A stretch of 64,000 nucleotides of DNA from Kibdelosporangium aridum (GCF_900176515.1 NZ_FWXV01000003.1:124001-188000); one strand, 5' to 3'. Positions 34,301 through 44,746 are shown, numbered from the stretch's first letter. The notes: generated by a model from the letters alone, not told the origin. A program made the numbers and translations.

Positions 34301-35601
34301 GGAGCACCTGGCACCTGCTCTTCCGGCCCGGCCAGCACGCTGGGTCCCTGTTCGGTGATCGGCAGCTCGGCGACCAGGCGGTCGGGATCCTCGACCGCGG
34401 CAGCGAGCAACGTCGTGAAGTTCTCCGCGAAGGTCGCGATCATCTCGGCGTCGTAGCACTCGGTGTCGTACTCGAGCGTCGCCGCAAGACCGTCTTCTAC
34501 CTGCAAGGTCAGCTCGTACATCGCCGTGCCGGTGTGGAGCTCGACCGGCTGCGTCCACGGCGGGTCGCCCTGGTACTCCGGCGCCGACGTGTTCTGCAGG
34601 ACGAAGGCAACGGTCGCGAGGTTGCCCTGCTGCCGGGTGGCAGCAGTCAGTTGCTCGAAGGGGATCTTCTGGTACGTCAACGCCCGGTACGACTCGGCCC
34701 GAACCTCGCCGCACAGGTCCCGGAACGTGCTGCCGGACCGGACAGCGCATCGCAAGGGCACTGTGTTGACGAAGAAGCCGATCAGGTCGTCCGCGGCTGG
34801 GTGCGTGCGGTTGGCCATGACCACGCCCACCAGGAACTCGTCTCGTTCGGTCCAGCGCCGCAGAACAGCTTGGAATGCGGCGAACAACACGACGAATGGT
34901 GTCGCCCGCAATCGGCGAGCCAGACCCTCGACGTCCACGGTGAGCGCGAAATGGTGCACTGCTCCAGGACGTTCGCCTGCCGTCACCGGCTTGCGCCTGC
35001 CTGCCAGCGCGAGGTCACCGGGTATCGCCTTCAGCTCATCGGCTCGCCGTATGACATCGTCCTGGGCGAACTTTTCCCTGTCCCACACGGCGAAATCGCC
35101 GTATTGGATAGCCGGGTCTTCGAGTTCACCGCCCCGATACGCCTGCGCCAATTGCGAGAACAAGGCGGACATTGACCAGCCATCGACAGCAATGTGATGC
35201 ACAGCCAACAAAACCGCATCGGCATCAGGCCACACCACACATCGCAGCATCGGCCCGGCCGCCAAATCGAACGGCTCGGCCGCGCGCCGATGAGCATCGG
35301 AAAGCACCTCGTCACGCGGCACGCCTTCGACGACCTCGACAAGATCCGGCACAGCGTCCGAGACGACCTGCACCGGGTTGCCATCACGGAGCTGATAGGT
35401 GGTGCGCAGGATTTCGTGCCGTCGGACCACAGCATTCAGCGCGGTGCGCAGAGCAGCGACATCTACCGTTTCACGCCACCACATGAACAACGGCACGTTG
35501 TACGCCGACCCGCCTGGCGCCGCAGCGTCGACGAACCACAAACGCTCCTGCGCAAAGGAAAGCGGCGAAATACGACCAGATAATCGACCGGAATCGCTCA
35601 C
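31330..35601 (-). CDS. Nonribosomal peptide synthetase, C-A-PCP-C
   Basis: 1423 residues. Condensation domain 1 (about 10-420) has HHIAVDG at 135-141. The adenylation domain (about 435-905) has YTSGTTGRPKG at 571-581, NTYGPTEVS, YRTGDRV and PLTGNDK with Lys900. The carrier Ser is 958 (GGHSLL). Condensation domain 2 (about 1010-1400) has HHIVFDG at 1133-1139. By-eye pocket residues are D, A, F, D, V, L, T, C, V, matching no substrate I can name. A leading C domain implies an acylated or upstream-loaded start; the trailing C domain must pass the chain to a carrier in trans. GTG 35601 fits the C-domain start, although no clear ribosome site is seen. Confidence 0.92.
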   Translation of the reverse strand: MSDSGRLSGRISPLSFAQERLWFVDAAAPGGSAYNVPLFMWWRETVDVAALRTALNAVVRRHEILRTTYQLRDGNPVQVVSDAVPDLVEVVEGVPRDEVLSDAHRRAAEPFDLAAGPMLRCVVWPDADAVLLAVHHIAVDGWSMSALFSQLAQAYRGGELEDPAIQYGDFAVWDREKFAQDDVIRRADELKAIPGDLALAGRRKPVTAGERPGAVHHFALTVDVEGLARRLRATPFVVLFAAFQAVLRRWTERDEFLVGVVMANRTHPAADDLIGFFVNTVPLRCAVRSGSTFRDLCGEVRAESYRALTYQKIPFEQLTAATRQQGNLATVAFVLQNTSAPEYQGDPPWTQPVELHTGTAMYELTLQVEDGLAATLEYDTECYDAEMIATFAENFTTLLAAAVEDPDRLVAELPITEQGPSVLAGPEEQVPGAPATVLDLLENGGAVEYDGTQVSWPELDNWAWAVANALPELEYVPVIAARSAAAVVGWLGALRAGAAYVPLSTDAPPHRVEYVLRDIGATVVLADEEGAKVLDNLGADMKIVRIDELRAVEGKPTKVAVDGESPAIVLYTSGTTGRPKGVVIPHRGLLNASWWWAREVGLGPGDRFLNTSSTQFDAGNFDSFSTLLSGTTLVFAGDVERRDPRALLNHIRGPRGVAVLDTTPSLLHAMLAADELSEPTTLRVVTLGGEALPPQLAVECANRWGVRVQNTYGPTEVSCVSTAAWVGDRVTIGRPIPNIKACILGPEQEELPPGVPGELYLAGVGVGLGYLNDPERTAQAFVPDRFGETIMYRTGDRVVLAKDGQLEFLGRFDDQVKILGNRIEPGEVRRLIEDHPAVRAAAVLAEGQPRRLVAYVELADVDKLPTRDEILRPLLDWLPPPAIPADVFVIDRMPLTGNDKMDLAALDKIHRTRLPDAELPRVPLTEHEQRAAELVSHHVPGAGNLSAEANFFAVGGHSLLAVSMIAEAERRWGIAVPLRDFLADPTVAGLGRLLAHAQPVAAQRSNVNSRMPATAVQQRLWFVDRIRQQRNAYLLPVVVELSGPVDRDRLCRAVDETLARHPALRSRFELDHKSRQVFYDTAGPPATARIVAEADEKYVEDVCWTPFNLAEDAPARAEIIPAGKKTLLVLVSHHIVFDGWSLDLVLSEIAARYQSKTDSLPRAVHPAEVVQRTASAEEMIERLRGAPTDVALPRDRPRPELQTSNGAMQISVLPEDISSPLRAFASELGCSTFVTAAALLAATLARVSAQRDFLFAIPWSGRDAAGSADAVGMFVNILVLRVDLRTGPSWRELFAAVLAESKACYRNADVPFDALVAKLHPERDLSRPPLTPVYVGAFDGPAGPPDFGAGVTARFRPCSRVNVKYELDFVVMDRGTELEFTASYATDLFDAATVARLLDGVRACAQDLVANPDAAVLKGGHDD

Positions 35602-35768
35602 GGCACAACGGTAAAAGAGAACAGCGCGCGCTCGCCACCAACGCCCAGATATAGGCCTGGTCAACCAGCTGCGGCTTCCCTTTCGGACGCCCGAACGCAT
35701 GCCACCATAACCACCCTTTCCGGCTGTACGGATATGGCCGCACACATAACGGCAGCTCTACAGACAGC
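35602..35768 (-). other. Leader region of the NRPS operon, no clear promoter
   Basis: This gap upstream of the NRPS must hold the promoter of the six-gene operon. A TTGACC is present on the minus strand near 35665, but no well-spaced -10 follows. In-frame upstream codons exist, so a longer N-terminus cannot be ruled out. No operator was recognised. Confidence 0.3.
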
Positions 35769-35804
35769 AATGCGGTCTTCGCGACCGTGCGCGAAGACCG
35801 CATT
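35769..35804 (-). terminator. Perfect hairpin downstream of uvrA
   Basis: 15-base-pair perfect stem (35769-35783 with 35790-35804) and a six-base loop, 57 bases past the uvrA stop on the minus strand. It should terminate uvrA transcription before the NRPS operon on the same strand. Confidence 0.8.
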
Positions 35805-35860
35805 CGTTGCCGGGCAACCCGTTTGGGCAGGACGCGACCGGACCAGTTGGCCCGGCCGGG

Positions 35861-38719
<2,859 letters not shown>

Positions 38720-38758
38720 AAGGGGTCCCTTCAGTCTTTGATCTTCACACCAGCGCTA

Positions 38759-38774
38759 TCGAATACACGTTCGA
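38759..38774. promoter_or_regulatory. LexA SOS box of uvrA
   Basis: TCGAATACACGTTCGA matches the Gram-positive/actinobacterial SOS box TCGAAC-N4-GTTCGA with one difference (C to T in the left arm). It lies 40 bases upstream of the uvrA GTG, within the promoter region. Confidence 0.85.
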
Positions 38775-38918
38775 TCAAGGCTGCCGCGACCATGTTAGGC
38801 CGGGGGTACGACAAAACCGATTTGGAGTCTCCCCCACGGCCGGTGATCTACCCGTACCCTGGTCGCTATCAGCTCATCGTGAGCGCGACGTCGCTCAACG
38901 AAGTCGGGGTTACGACAC

Positions 38919-39710
38919 ATGACTGGACCACGCGTATCGCAACAAACCGCCACGCCACACGATTCCCTGCCAGAGCCGAGGAAGGACCTCTCCGCGACTG
39001 AGTACGCCGAGCTCGGCATAGCCGCTGCCAGGCAGATGACCGTGCTGCTGACGGGTGTCGTCGAGGGGCTCGACGACATCGCGATGAGGCGGCCAAGCCT
39101 GCTGCCCGGCTGGACGAGGGCACACGTCGTGACCCATCTGGCGCGCAACGCCGACGCGCTGGTGAACCTGCTCACGTGGGCACGGACCGGGGTGGAGCAC
39201 CCGATGTACACGAGCAGGGCGGACCGCGACGCGGACATCGAAGAAGGCGCCCACCGGATGACCAGCCTGTTGCGGGAGGACCTGACCGCGGCGGTGGAGA
39301 GATTTTTCGAAGCTGTCACTCATATGGATGACATTTCGTGGGGCAAGCCGGTCGTCCTGGCCACGGGCAGGCAGATCCCGGCGTGCACGGTGCCGTGGAT
39401 GCGCTGGCAGGAGACTGCGGTGCACATGGTCGACCTGGACGCCGGAATCGGTTTCGGCGACCTGCCGGACGGGCACGTCGAGCGCCTGCTGGACCTGGTG
39501 GTCGGCGAGTTCGCCAAACGCCCGGACGTGCCGCCGGTCCGGCTGCGGGTGGACCTGGCCGACGGCCGTCAGCGCGACTGGGAGTTGGCGGCGGCGAAGG
39601 ACTCGCCGGACGTCGGCGGGCCGGCGCCGACCGTGTTGGCCTGGCTGATCGGCCGAGGCGACGGGACAGGGCTGGCGGGTGATCTGCCGAGCTTGCCCGC
39701 GTGGCTCTGA
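38919..39710 (+). CDS. Maleylpyruvate isomerase family, mycothiol-dependent type (DinB-like fold)
   Basis: 263 residues. The N-terminal DinB-like metal-binding domain (MDMPI_N type) has WTRAHVVTHLARNADALVNLL, with His as a likely ligand, and DRDADIEEGAHR. A later VPWMRWQETAVHMVDLDAG holds the other His region. Such proteins in actinobacteria use mycothiol for isomerisation or conjugation; the actual substrate is unknown. ATG 38919 follows a 199-base gap shared with divergent uvrA. The 3' 142 bases overlap the convergent acyltransferase gene. Confidence 0.85.
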   Translation: MTGPRVSQQTATPHDSLPEPRKDLSATEYAELGIAAARQMTVLLTGVVEGLDDIAMRRPSLLPGWTRAHVVTHLARNADALVNLLTWARTGVEHPMYTSRADRDADIEEGAHRMTSLLREDLTAAVERFFEAVTHMDDISWGKPVVLATGRQIPACTVPWMRWQETAVHMVDLDAGIGFGDLPDGHVERLLDLVVGEFAKRPDVPPVRLRVDLADGRQRDWELAAAKDSPDVGGPAPTVLAWLIGRGDGTGLAGDLPSLPAWL

Positions 39711-40810
39711 GTCAGCAGGCGGTGCACGGGCCGCTCGACGAGCTTGGTGAGCAGCCAGCCGAGCACGACGGCGAGCGCGAACGACGCGGCGAACCGTTCG
39801 AGCGGCGTGGCACCGAGATCCAGCAGAGTGCGGGCGACGATGAACCCGAGTTGCTGGTGGATGAGGTACACGCCGAACGAGATGCCGGCCAGCCACGTGA
39901 TGGCGGGCGCGAGCCTGCGCACGAACGGGACGTCCCAGTCACGCCCACCCGCCGCGATGCAGACGACGAGGAGAACGACGCCCAACGCGATGGTGGAAGG
40001 CGTATCGGTGAAGTACGCATGCGTGTCCTGCGCGACCAACGCGGCAAGGATGTAGACGCCCAGGTGCCAGACGCGCATGCGACCGGTCGACCACAACCAG
40101 ATGGCGACACCGACGCCGAATAGCTGGACACGGTTGAGCGCGAGACCGTCGAAGATGGACTTGACCCACTGCGGCGCGTCGTCGGTGCGCACGGTGAACC
40201 GCAGGACAACGGGGACGATCACCAGCGACCACAGCCAAAGCGGCGCGTTGCGGGCGTTGAGCCACCTGCGGGGGAAGAGCAGAGCGGCGACCACGAACGC
40301 GGCGATCTGGACGGGCATCGTCCAATAAGAAGCGTCGATCCAGTGGATGCCGGGGACCCAGACCTGCATCATCAGCAGATTGCCGAGAAGGTCGTGCGGG
40401 CTCGGCAGAAGCCAAGGAACAGCGGAAGGCGCGCTGGCCACGGAAGCGCCGAAAAGCCAACCACCGGCTCCGTAGGCATGCCTGTCGAAAACGGTCACGG
40501 CGATACGAGTGACGACATACGTGACGATCACGGCAGCGAAGTACGTCGGAACCAATCTCGCCACACGGTTCCAAAGCCACCCACGACGCCCGATGGTGAC
40601 GCACACGAAGAAAGCGGAAACGACCAGCATGGTGCTGGCACCGAACTGAAGCGGTAAAGAGAAGGGATATCCGCCCAGCTCAGGGTGGTTGACCGGGGCC
40701 TGGTGGGTGATGTGCTCGACGACGACGGCGAAAACGGCGAGGACGCGGAGGATGTCCCAGCTGATCTTGCGCGTGGAGGAGGTCTCGGGCACGGAAGGTG
40801 GAGTAGTCAC
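39569..40810 (-). CDS. Membrane acyltransferase, Acyltransferase_3 family
   Basis: 413 residues with about ten membrane helices. The N-terminal KISWDILRVLAVFAVVVEHI carries the His of the family's first helix, and a central loop has WIDASYWTMPVQI. The C-terminal helix ends LVERPVHRLL, where the domain normally stops. A further ~45 hydrophilic residues are encoded antisense to the isomerase-family gene. The family O-acylates sugars, lipids or antibiotics; the substrate here is unknown. GTG 40810 is preferred because earlier codons add an unrelated segment. Confidence 0.85.
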   Translation of the reverse strand: MTTPPSVPETSSTRKISWDILRVLAVFAVVVEHITHQAPVNHPELGGYPFSLPLQFGASTMLVVSAFFVCVTIGRRGWLWNRVARLVPTYFAAVIVTYVVTRIAVTVFDRHAYGAGGWLFGASVASAPSAVPWLLPSPHDLLGNLLMMQVWVPGIHWIDASYWTMPVQIAAFVVAALLFPRRWLNARNAPLWLWSLVIVPVVLRFTVRTDDAPQWVKSIFDGLALNRVQLFGVGVAIWLWSTGRMRVWHLGVYILAALVAQDTHAYFTDTPSTIALGVVLLVVCIAAGGRDWDVPFVRRLAPAITWLAGISFGVYLIHQQLGFIVARTLLDLGATPLERFAASFALAVVLGWLLTKLVERPVHRLLTQSHAGKLGRSPASPVPSPRPISQANTVGAGPPTSGESFAAANSQSR

Positions 40811-40907
40811 GAGCTCGCAGTGATCGGCGGACAAGGACGGTGGCGTGACCGGAGCGTAATGAAGCAACCTGTGAGGACACTGAGCAGGTCCTCTACTGTC
40901 GGCGACC

Positions 40908-41585
40908 GTGGACGTTGTCGAGAACTACACGGGTCATGTGGATCCAGGCGGCGCGGCCGCCAGGCGGACCCTAGAGAAGCTGACAATAAACAAACTCTCC
41001 GTCGGGCCAATGGACAACAACGCGTACCTCCTGGTGTGCAACGCCAGCAGAGACGCGTTGCTGATCGACGCGGCGAACGATCCGGAACGGATCGAAGACC
41101 TCATCGGACACGACAGCAACCGGCCACGGTTGCGCACGATCGTGACAACTCACCAACACCCCGACCACTGGCAAGCCCTCGGCGCCGTGGCAGGCGCCAA
41201 TGGCGCGAACACAGTGGCCCACGCCCTGGATGCCGACCCGCTACCAGTACCCCCGGACGTACTCGTCAAACATGGGGACACGATCTCGGTCGGCGAGTGC
41301 ACCCTCGAGGTGATCCACCTGCGCGGCCACACCCCAGGCTCAATCGCCCTGCTCTACCGGGACCCCGCAGGCCACCCACACCTGTGGACCGGCGACTCGC
41401 TGTTCCCCGGTGGCGTGGGAAAGACCACTTCGCCCGAGAACTTCGCCTCGTTGGTCAACGACGTGGAGTCGCGGCTGTTCGACGTACTCCCGGACGACAC
41501 CTGGTTCTACCCAGGCCACGGCGACGACTCGACGCTGGGCGAACAGAAGCCCCACATCGCCGAATGGCGTTCCCGCGGCTGGTGA
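40908..41585 (+). CDS. MBL-fold metallo-hydrolase, glyoxalase II-like
   Basis: 225 residues. The metal motif THQHPDHW supplies His82, His84, Asp86 and His87. Further ligands follow in LRGHTPGSIAL, WTGDSLFPGG and the C-terminal YPGHGDD, all in the order of the glyoxalase II-like branch. It probably hydrolyses a thioester or related bond in the cytosol. GTG start with TACTGT eight bases upstream, possibly a leaderless transcript. The last ~185 bases of this gene recur, damaged, at 43089-43260. Confidence 0.93.
   Translation: MDVVENYTGHVDPGGAAARRTLEKLTINKLSVGPMDNNAYLLVCNASRDALLIDAANDPERIEDLIGHDSNRPRLRTIVTTHQHPDHWQALGAVAGANGANTVAHALDADPLPVPPDVLVKHGDTISVGECTLEVIHLRGHTPGSIALLYRDPAGHPHLWTGDSLFPGGVGKTTSPENFASLVNDVESRLFDVLPDDTWFYPGHGDDSTLGEQKPHIAEWRSRGW
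41401..41585 (+). repeat. Left copy of a ~180-base direct repeat (3' end of MBL gene)
   Basis: This intact segment codes for the MBL C-terminus. A near-identical copy (one substitution, a one-base and a 12-base deletion) lies at 43089-43260, bracketing the hypothetical gene and the VapBC-like pair. Sequence similarity stops exactly after the stop codon on the right and near 41401 on the left. Confidence 0.9.
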
Positions 41586-41596
41586 CACGTTCAACT

Positions 41597-41623
41597 GGGG
41601 CCGCCTGACATGTAGGCGGCCCC
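41597..41623 (+). terminator. Hairpin after the MBL gene
   Basis: Perfect 10-base-pair GC-rich stem (41597-41606 with 41614-41623) with a seven-base loop, 11 bases after the MBL stop and before the convergent hypothetical gene. Confidence 0.7.
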
Positions 41624-41632
41624 ACCCGGCCA

Positions 41633-42049
41633 TCAGCCGTCGTATCGCTTCGTAACGACGAAGGCAGTACCTGCAAGCGCTTCTCCAGCAGAGGTCTTCG
41701 CCCACGCGGCCAGGACGTCTGATTTCCCATTGCTTCGGTTCAGCAGTTCGACGATCTCCGCAAGTGCCGGCGGCTCAGCCCGCGCACAGTCGAGAATTGA
41801 CTCGCCCTTGGAGCTGCTCATGCCCTCGCTCTGCGGACCGTCCGGAACCCATCGGCATATCTCCACATTCCAGTCAGTCCGATTCCACTTGCCGTCAGGC
41901 ATCGGCGCCTGAAAGTTGAGGAAGTACCGGTCGCCATCTTCATCGTACGGATCGTCACTGATCTCGAACCCATCGAGGAGCAACTGCACTTCACTATTAG
42001 CGCACCGCAGGAACGCGTCCAAGAGCAATCTCGGGTCCGCGACAGTCAC
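41633..42049 (-). CDS. Hypothetical protein in the VapBC island
   Basis: 138 residues, not recognised. An N-terminal helical stretch is followed by an acidic/aromatic segment (DDPYDEDGDRYFLNF, WNRTDWNVEICRWVP) and a helical C-terminal half. No membrane segment or signal is visible. It is convergent to the MBL gene and divergent from the toxin-antitoxin genes. Base use looks slightly less GC-rich than in neighbours, consistent with acquired DNA. Confidence 0.55.
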   Translation of the reverse strand: MTVADPRLLLDAFLRCANSEVQLLLDGFEISDDPYDEDGDRYFLNFQAPMPDGKWNRTDWNVEICRWVPDGPQSEGMSSSKGESILDCARAEPPALAEIVELLNRSNGKSDVLAAWAKTSAGEALAGTAFVVTKRYDG

Positions 42050-42315
42050 GGGAATACTGCTTCAGCCGAAACCACCACAGGCGGGTTGGCAAGCAACGAA
42101 AAAGCTCAGTGGACGAGACGGTGGCGCAGGCGCTGTCCAACGCTCCATGCCTCGGGGGAAATTCAGCGGTGGCTCAGGTTCGATCCCAAGCTCCTTGCGC
42201 CCACCCATAGTACAGAGAGGTTCCAGCTAGTCCGACAATCATTGCGCATTCAGCGAGTCACTCAGCGACTATGACATCCTGCGGCACCATGTAGCACCCG
42301 GTGCCACACCTCAGT

Positions 42316-42321
42316 TAGACT
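42316..42321 (+). promoter_or_regulatory. -10 element of a probable leaderless vapB promoter
   Basis: TAGACT ends six bases before the vapB ATG, the spacing at which transcription would start on the start codon itself. No ribosome site precedes the ATG. A GGCACC/GGTGCC inverted repeat (42283-42288 and 42300-42305) lies just upstream and may be the autoregulatory operator. Confidence 0.45.
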
Positions 42322-42327
42322 GGTTCC

Positions 42328-42597
42328 ATGTCTGCTCAGCCTGAGATCACGCAGCGAGATCTCCGCAATAGGTCGAAGGAGATCATGGACGCCGTCGAAA
42401 GTGGACGGTCGTTCACTGTCACCCGCGACGGCCACGAGATCGGTGAACTGATCCCGCTGCGCCGACGTCGACGGTTCGTCTCACGAGCCGAGTTCGTCGC
42501 CATGTCTCGCAACGCAGCACACGTCGACATCGACGCCTTCCGTGCCGACCAAGAAGCCGCACTGGACCAGGAGCCCCGAGACCCCTATGAGCAGTAG
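42328..42597 (+). CDS. Antitoxin, Phd/YefM-type (VapB-like)
   Basis: 89 residues. The N-terminal ITQRDLRNRSKEIMDAVESGRSFTVTRDGHEIGELIPLRRRR is the Phd/YefM DNA-binding fold (residues 7-50), and the acidic C-terminal tail (VDIDAFRADQEAAL) should bind the toxin. It neutralises the PIN-domain toxin encoded immediately downstream and probably represses the pair's promoter. Its stop codon overlaps the toxin start by 11 bases, the usual coupling of such modules. Confidence 0.92.
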   Translation: MSAQPEITQRDLRNRSKEIMDAVESGRSFTVTRDGHEIGELIPLRRRRRFVSRAEFVAMSRNAAHVDIDAFRADQEAALDQEPRDPYEQ

Positions 42598-43051
42598 CTC
42601 GCACGAGCAGGGCCTGCTCGACACCAACATCTTGATCCTGCGCCGCTGGATAGACCCTGCCGAACTGCCCAACGAGATGGCCATCAGCGCGATTACCCTC
42701 GCGGAACTCTCAGCGGGCCCGCACGAGGTACGCCGCAACGACGAACAAGACGCCTACAACGAGCACGTAGAACGTGCCCGCAGGCTCGATGTACTGCAGC
42801 GTGCCGAAAGTGAGTTCGACCCCGTCCCCTTCGACGCCGAGGCAGCCAGGATCTACGGACGAGTATCCGCTGCGGTGATCGCCAGCGGACGCAAACCACG
42901 ACGCAGGATGGTCGACCTCATGATCGCCGCCACCGCGATCGCCGAAGACCTCCCCTTGTTCACCACCAACCCAGACGACTTCAAAGGGCTTCACGACTTG
43001 TTGACTGTCGTAGCGGTCACACGGCCGGCGGTCCCTCACCAGTCGCCATGA
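42587..43051 (+). CDS. PIN-domain toxin, VapC-like ribonuclease
   Basis: 154 residues. The PIN acidic residues are visible: Asp12 in LLDTNILI, Glu in ITLAELSAGP, and Asp in RRMVDLMIAATA with a further Asp in TTNPDDFKGL. Members cleave tRNA or rRNA when free of antitoxin. ATG 42587 is chosen because of the short overlap with the antitoxin and the position of the first Asp; earlier codons would extend into the antitoxin gene. Confidence 0.92.
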   Translation: MSSSSHEQGLLDTNILILRRWIDPAELPNEMAISAITLAELSAGPHEVRRNDEQDAYNEHVERARRLDVLQRAESEFDPVPFDAEAARIYGRVSAAVIASGRKPRRRMVDLMIAATAIAEDLPLFTTNPDDFKGLHDLLTVVAVTRPAVPHQSP

Positions 43052-43088
43052 CCGTGTCGCACCAACATGTTCCGCTGACGCGATACTC

Positions 43089-43260
43089 TGTTCCCCGGTG
43101 GCGTGGGAAAGACCACTTCGCCCGAGAACTTCACCTCGTTGGTCAACGACGTGGAGTCGCGGCTGTTCGACGTACTCCCGGACGACACCTGGTTCTACCC
43201 AGGCACGGCGACGACTCGACGCTGGGCGAACACGCCGAATGGCGTTCCCGCGGCTGGTGA
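43089..43260 (+). pseudogene. Truncated, frameshifted copy of the 3' end of the MBL hydrolase gene
   Basis: 172 bases nearly identical to 41401-41585. There is one G-to-A change, loss of one base at the CCAGGCCACGG site (frameshift in the metal-binding PGHG region) and a 12-base deletion before the shared final codons. It lacks the 5' two-thirds of the gene and cannot make an enzyme. It is best read as the right boundary of the island inserted at the MBL gene, or the remnant of the original 3' end. Confidence 0.88.
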
Positions 43261-43270
43261 GCTGAAGACT

Positions 43271-43314
43271 TGTGCTGAGCGAGGCCGTCAACCCGAGCGG
43301 CCTCGCTCAGCACA
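43271..43314. terminator. Perfect 17-base-pair hairpin after the MBL fragment
   Basis: Arms 43271-43287 and 43298-43314 with a ten-base loop, ten bases after the shared stop codon, followed by CATTTG. It may be the ancestral terminator of the MBL gene, now separated from the intact copy. The rest of the gap to the P450 gene shows nothing else clear. Confidence 0.8.
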
Positions 43315-43505
43315 CATTTGTCACAGAGCCTGATCTCGCACCGTTGACCTGAGCGGTCGACTGAAGTCGCCAGATTGCCGCTCGCTGCGCTGAGACCCGG
43401 GCCTTCTTGTGCCGCGTTACGGAACGTTACAGATGCCTTTACGGGTCGAGGACGAACCAGCAGGCTACAAGTGTTGGCGCGCAACCGACCTCAGGAAGGC
43501 GAGCT

Positions 43506-44711
43506 ATGGCCACAGAAGGAGCCACAACAGTACGGACTTATCCCTTCAACGTCGCCGATCGCCTCACAGTCGACCCCATGTACGCGTACGTGCGAGAACA
43601 CGAGCCGTTGTGCCGGGTGCGTCTGAAATACGGTGAAGACGCGTGGCTCGTCACCCGTCACCAGGATGTCCGGACCGTGTACGCCGATCCCCGGTTCAGT
43701 CGCGCCGCCGGTATCGGCCGGGACGAGCCTCGGCTCTCCGAGTACATCGCGCCGCGCGGAATGATGGACATGGACCCGCCGCACCTGACCCGGTTACGCA
43801 AGCTGGTCACGGGCGCGTTCACGCCACGGCGGATCGAACGGTTACGGACAAGGACATTGACGGTCGCCAGCGAACTCGTCGACAAGATCGTCGAGAAGGG
43901 CCCTGCTGCCGACCTTGTCGCGGACTTCGGCGAGCAGCTGCCGATGATCATGATCTGCGAGATGCTCGGCGTGCCCGTGGCGGATCGAGGAGAGTTCCAG
44001 GTCCTTTCGGCTGCCTTGGTCTCGGGCACCTGGATGGACGGCGACCAGCGAGCCGCGTCCATCGCCAAGTTGATGGAGTACTTCGCAGGTCTGGTGCACC
44101 AGCGCCGCAGGGAGCCGACCGACGACCTGCTCGGTGCTTTGGTCGCGGCGCGGGACGAGGAGGGCCGGCTCACCGAGGAGGAGCTGCTGTTCCTCGCCGC
44201 CGGGCTGCACGGTGCCGGGTTCGAGACGACGACAACCCAGATTCCGAACTTCGTCTACACCCTGCTCACGCACCCCGACCAGCTTTCCTTGCTGCTGTCG
44301 CGGCGCGAGCTGATGTCGTCCGCGGTCGAAGAGATGATGCGGTTCGTCTCGTTGTTCGCCGGAGCGGCGATCCCTCGCTGGGCGTTGGAGGACATCGAAC
44401 TGTCAGGCGGCACAGTCCCGGCGGGTTCCGCCGTATTCGCATCCGTGGCTGCGGCCAACAACGATCCGCGCGTTTTCCAGGATCCCGAACGACTGGACAT
44501 CACTCGGCAGCCAAATCCGCACATGGGGTTCGGCTACGGCATTCACCACTGTCTCGGTGCACAGCTCGCCCGGCTGGAGCTGGCTGTGGCGTTGAGCGTG
44601 TTGCTCGATCGCCTGCCCGGGCTGGAGTTCGCGATCCCGGAAGAGGACTTGTCCTGGCGTACCGACAGCGCACTTCGTGGGCTGGTTTCCTTGCCTGTGA
44701 ACTTCACCTGA
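43506..44711 (+). CDS. Cytochrome P450
   Basis: 401 residues, soluble bacterial class. The I-helix has LHGAGFETTTTQ, the K-helix ExxR is in VEEMMRF, and the heme loop FGYGIHHCLG gives the ligand Cys349. PHLTRLRKLV is the typical C-helix. It would hydroxylate a small molecule using ferredoxin from elsewhere, since no redox partner gene is adjacent. No CYP family is assigned. ATG 43506 has an AGGAAGG site upstream. A hairpin follows and the gene stands alone. Confidence 0.95.
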   Translation: MATEGATTVRTYPFNVADRLTVDPMYAYVREHEPLCRVRLKYGEDAWLVTRHQDVRTVYADPRFSRAAGIGRDEPRLSEYIAPRGMMDMDPPHLTRLRKLVTGAFTPRRIERLRTRTLTVASELVDKIVEKGPAADLVADFGEQLPMIMICEMLGVPVADRGEFQVLSAALVSGTWMDGDQRAASIAKLMEYFAGLVHQRRREPTDDLLGALVAARDEEGRLTEEELLFLAAGLHGAGFETTTTQIPNFVYTLLTHPDQLSLLLSRRELMSSAVEEMMRFVSLFAGAAIPRWALEDIELSGGTVPAGSAVFASVAAANNDPRVFQDPERLDITRQPNPHMGFGYGIHHCLGAQLARLELAVALSVLLDRLPGLEFAIPEEDLSWRTDSALRGLVSLPVNFT

Positions 44712-44717
44712 ACCGGA

Positions 44718-44746
44718 ACGGGGCTGCCTCGCGCAGGTAGCCCCGT
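44718..44746 (+). terminator. Hairpin after the P450 gene
   Basis: Stem 44718-44729 with 44735-44746 (12 pairs including one G-U) and a five-base loop, six bases after the P450 stop codon. GC-rich with no strong T-run. Confidence 0.7.

Noticed and set aside
43089..43260. Reading the MBL fragment as a separate small gene
   Set aside because: It is a near-copy of the upstream gene's end with a frameshift and deletion, lacks the metal-binding N-terminal part and has no start signal.
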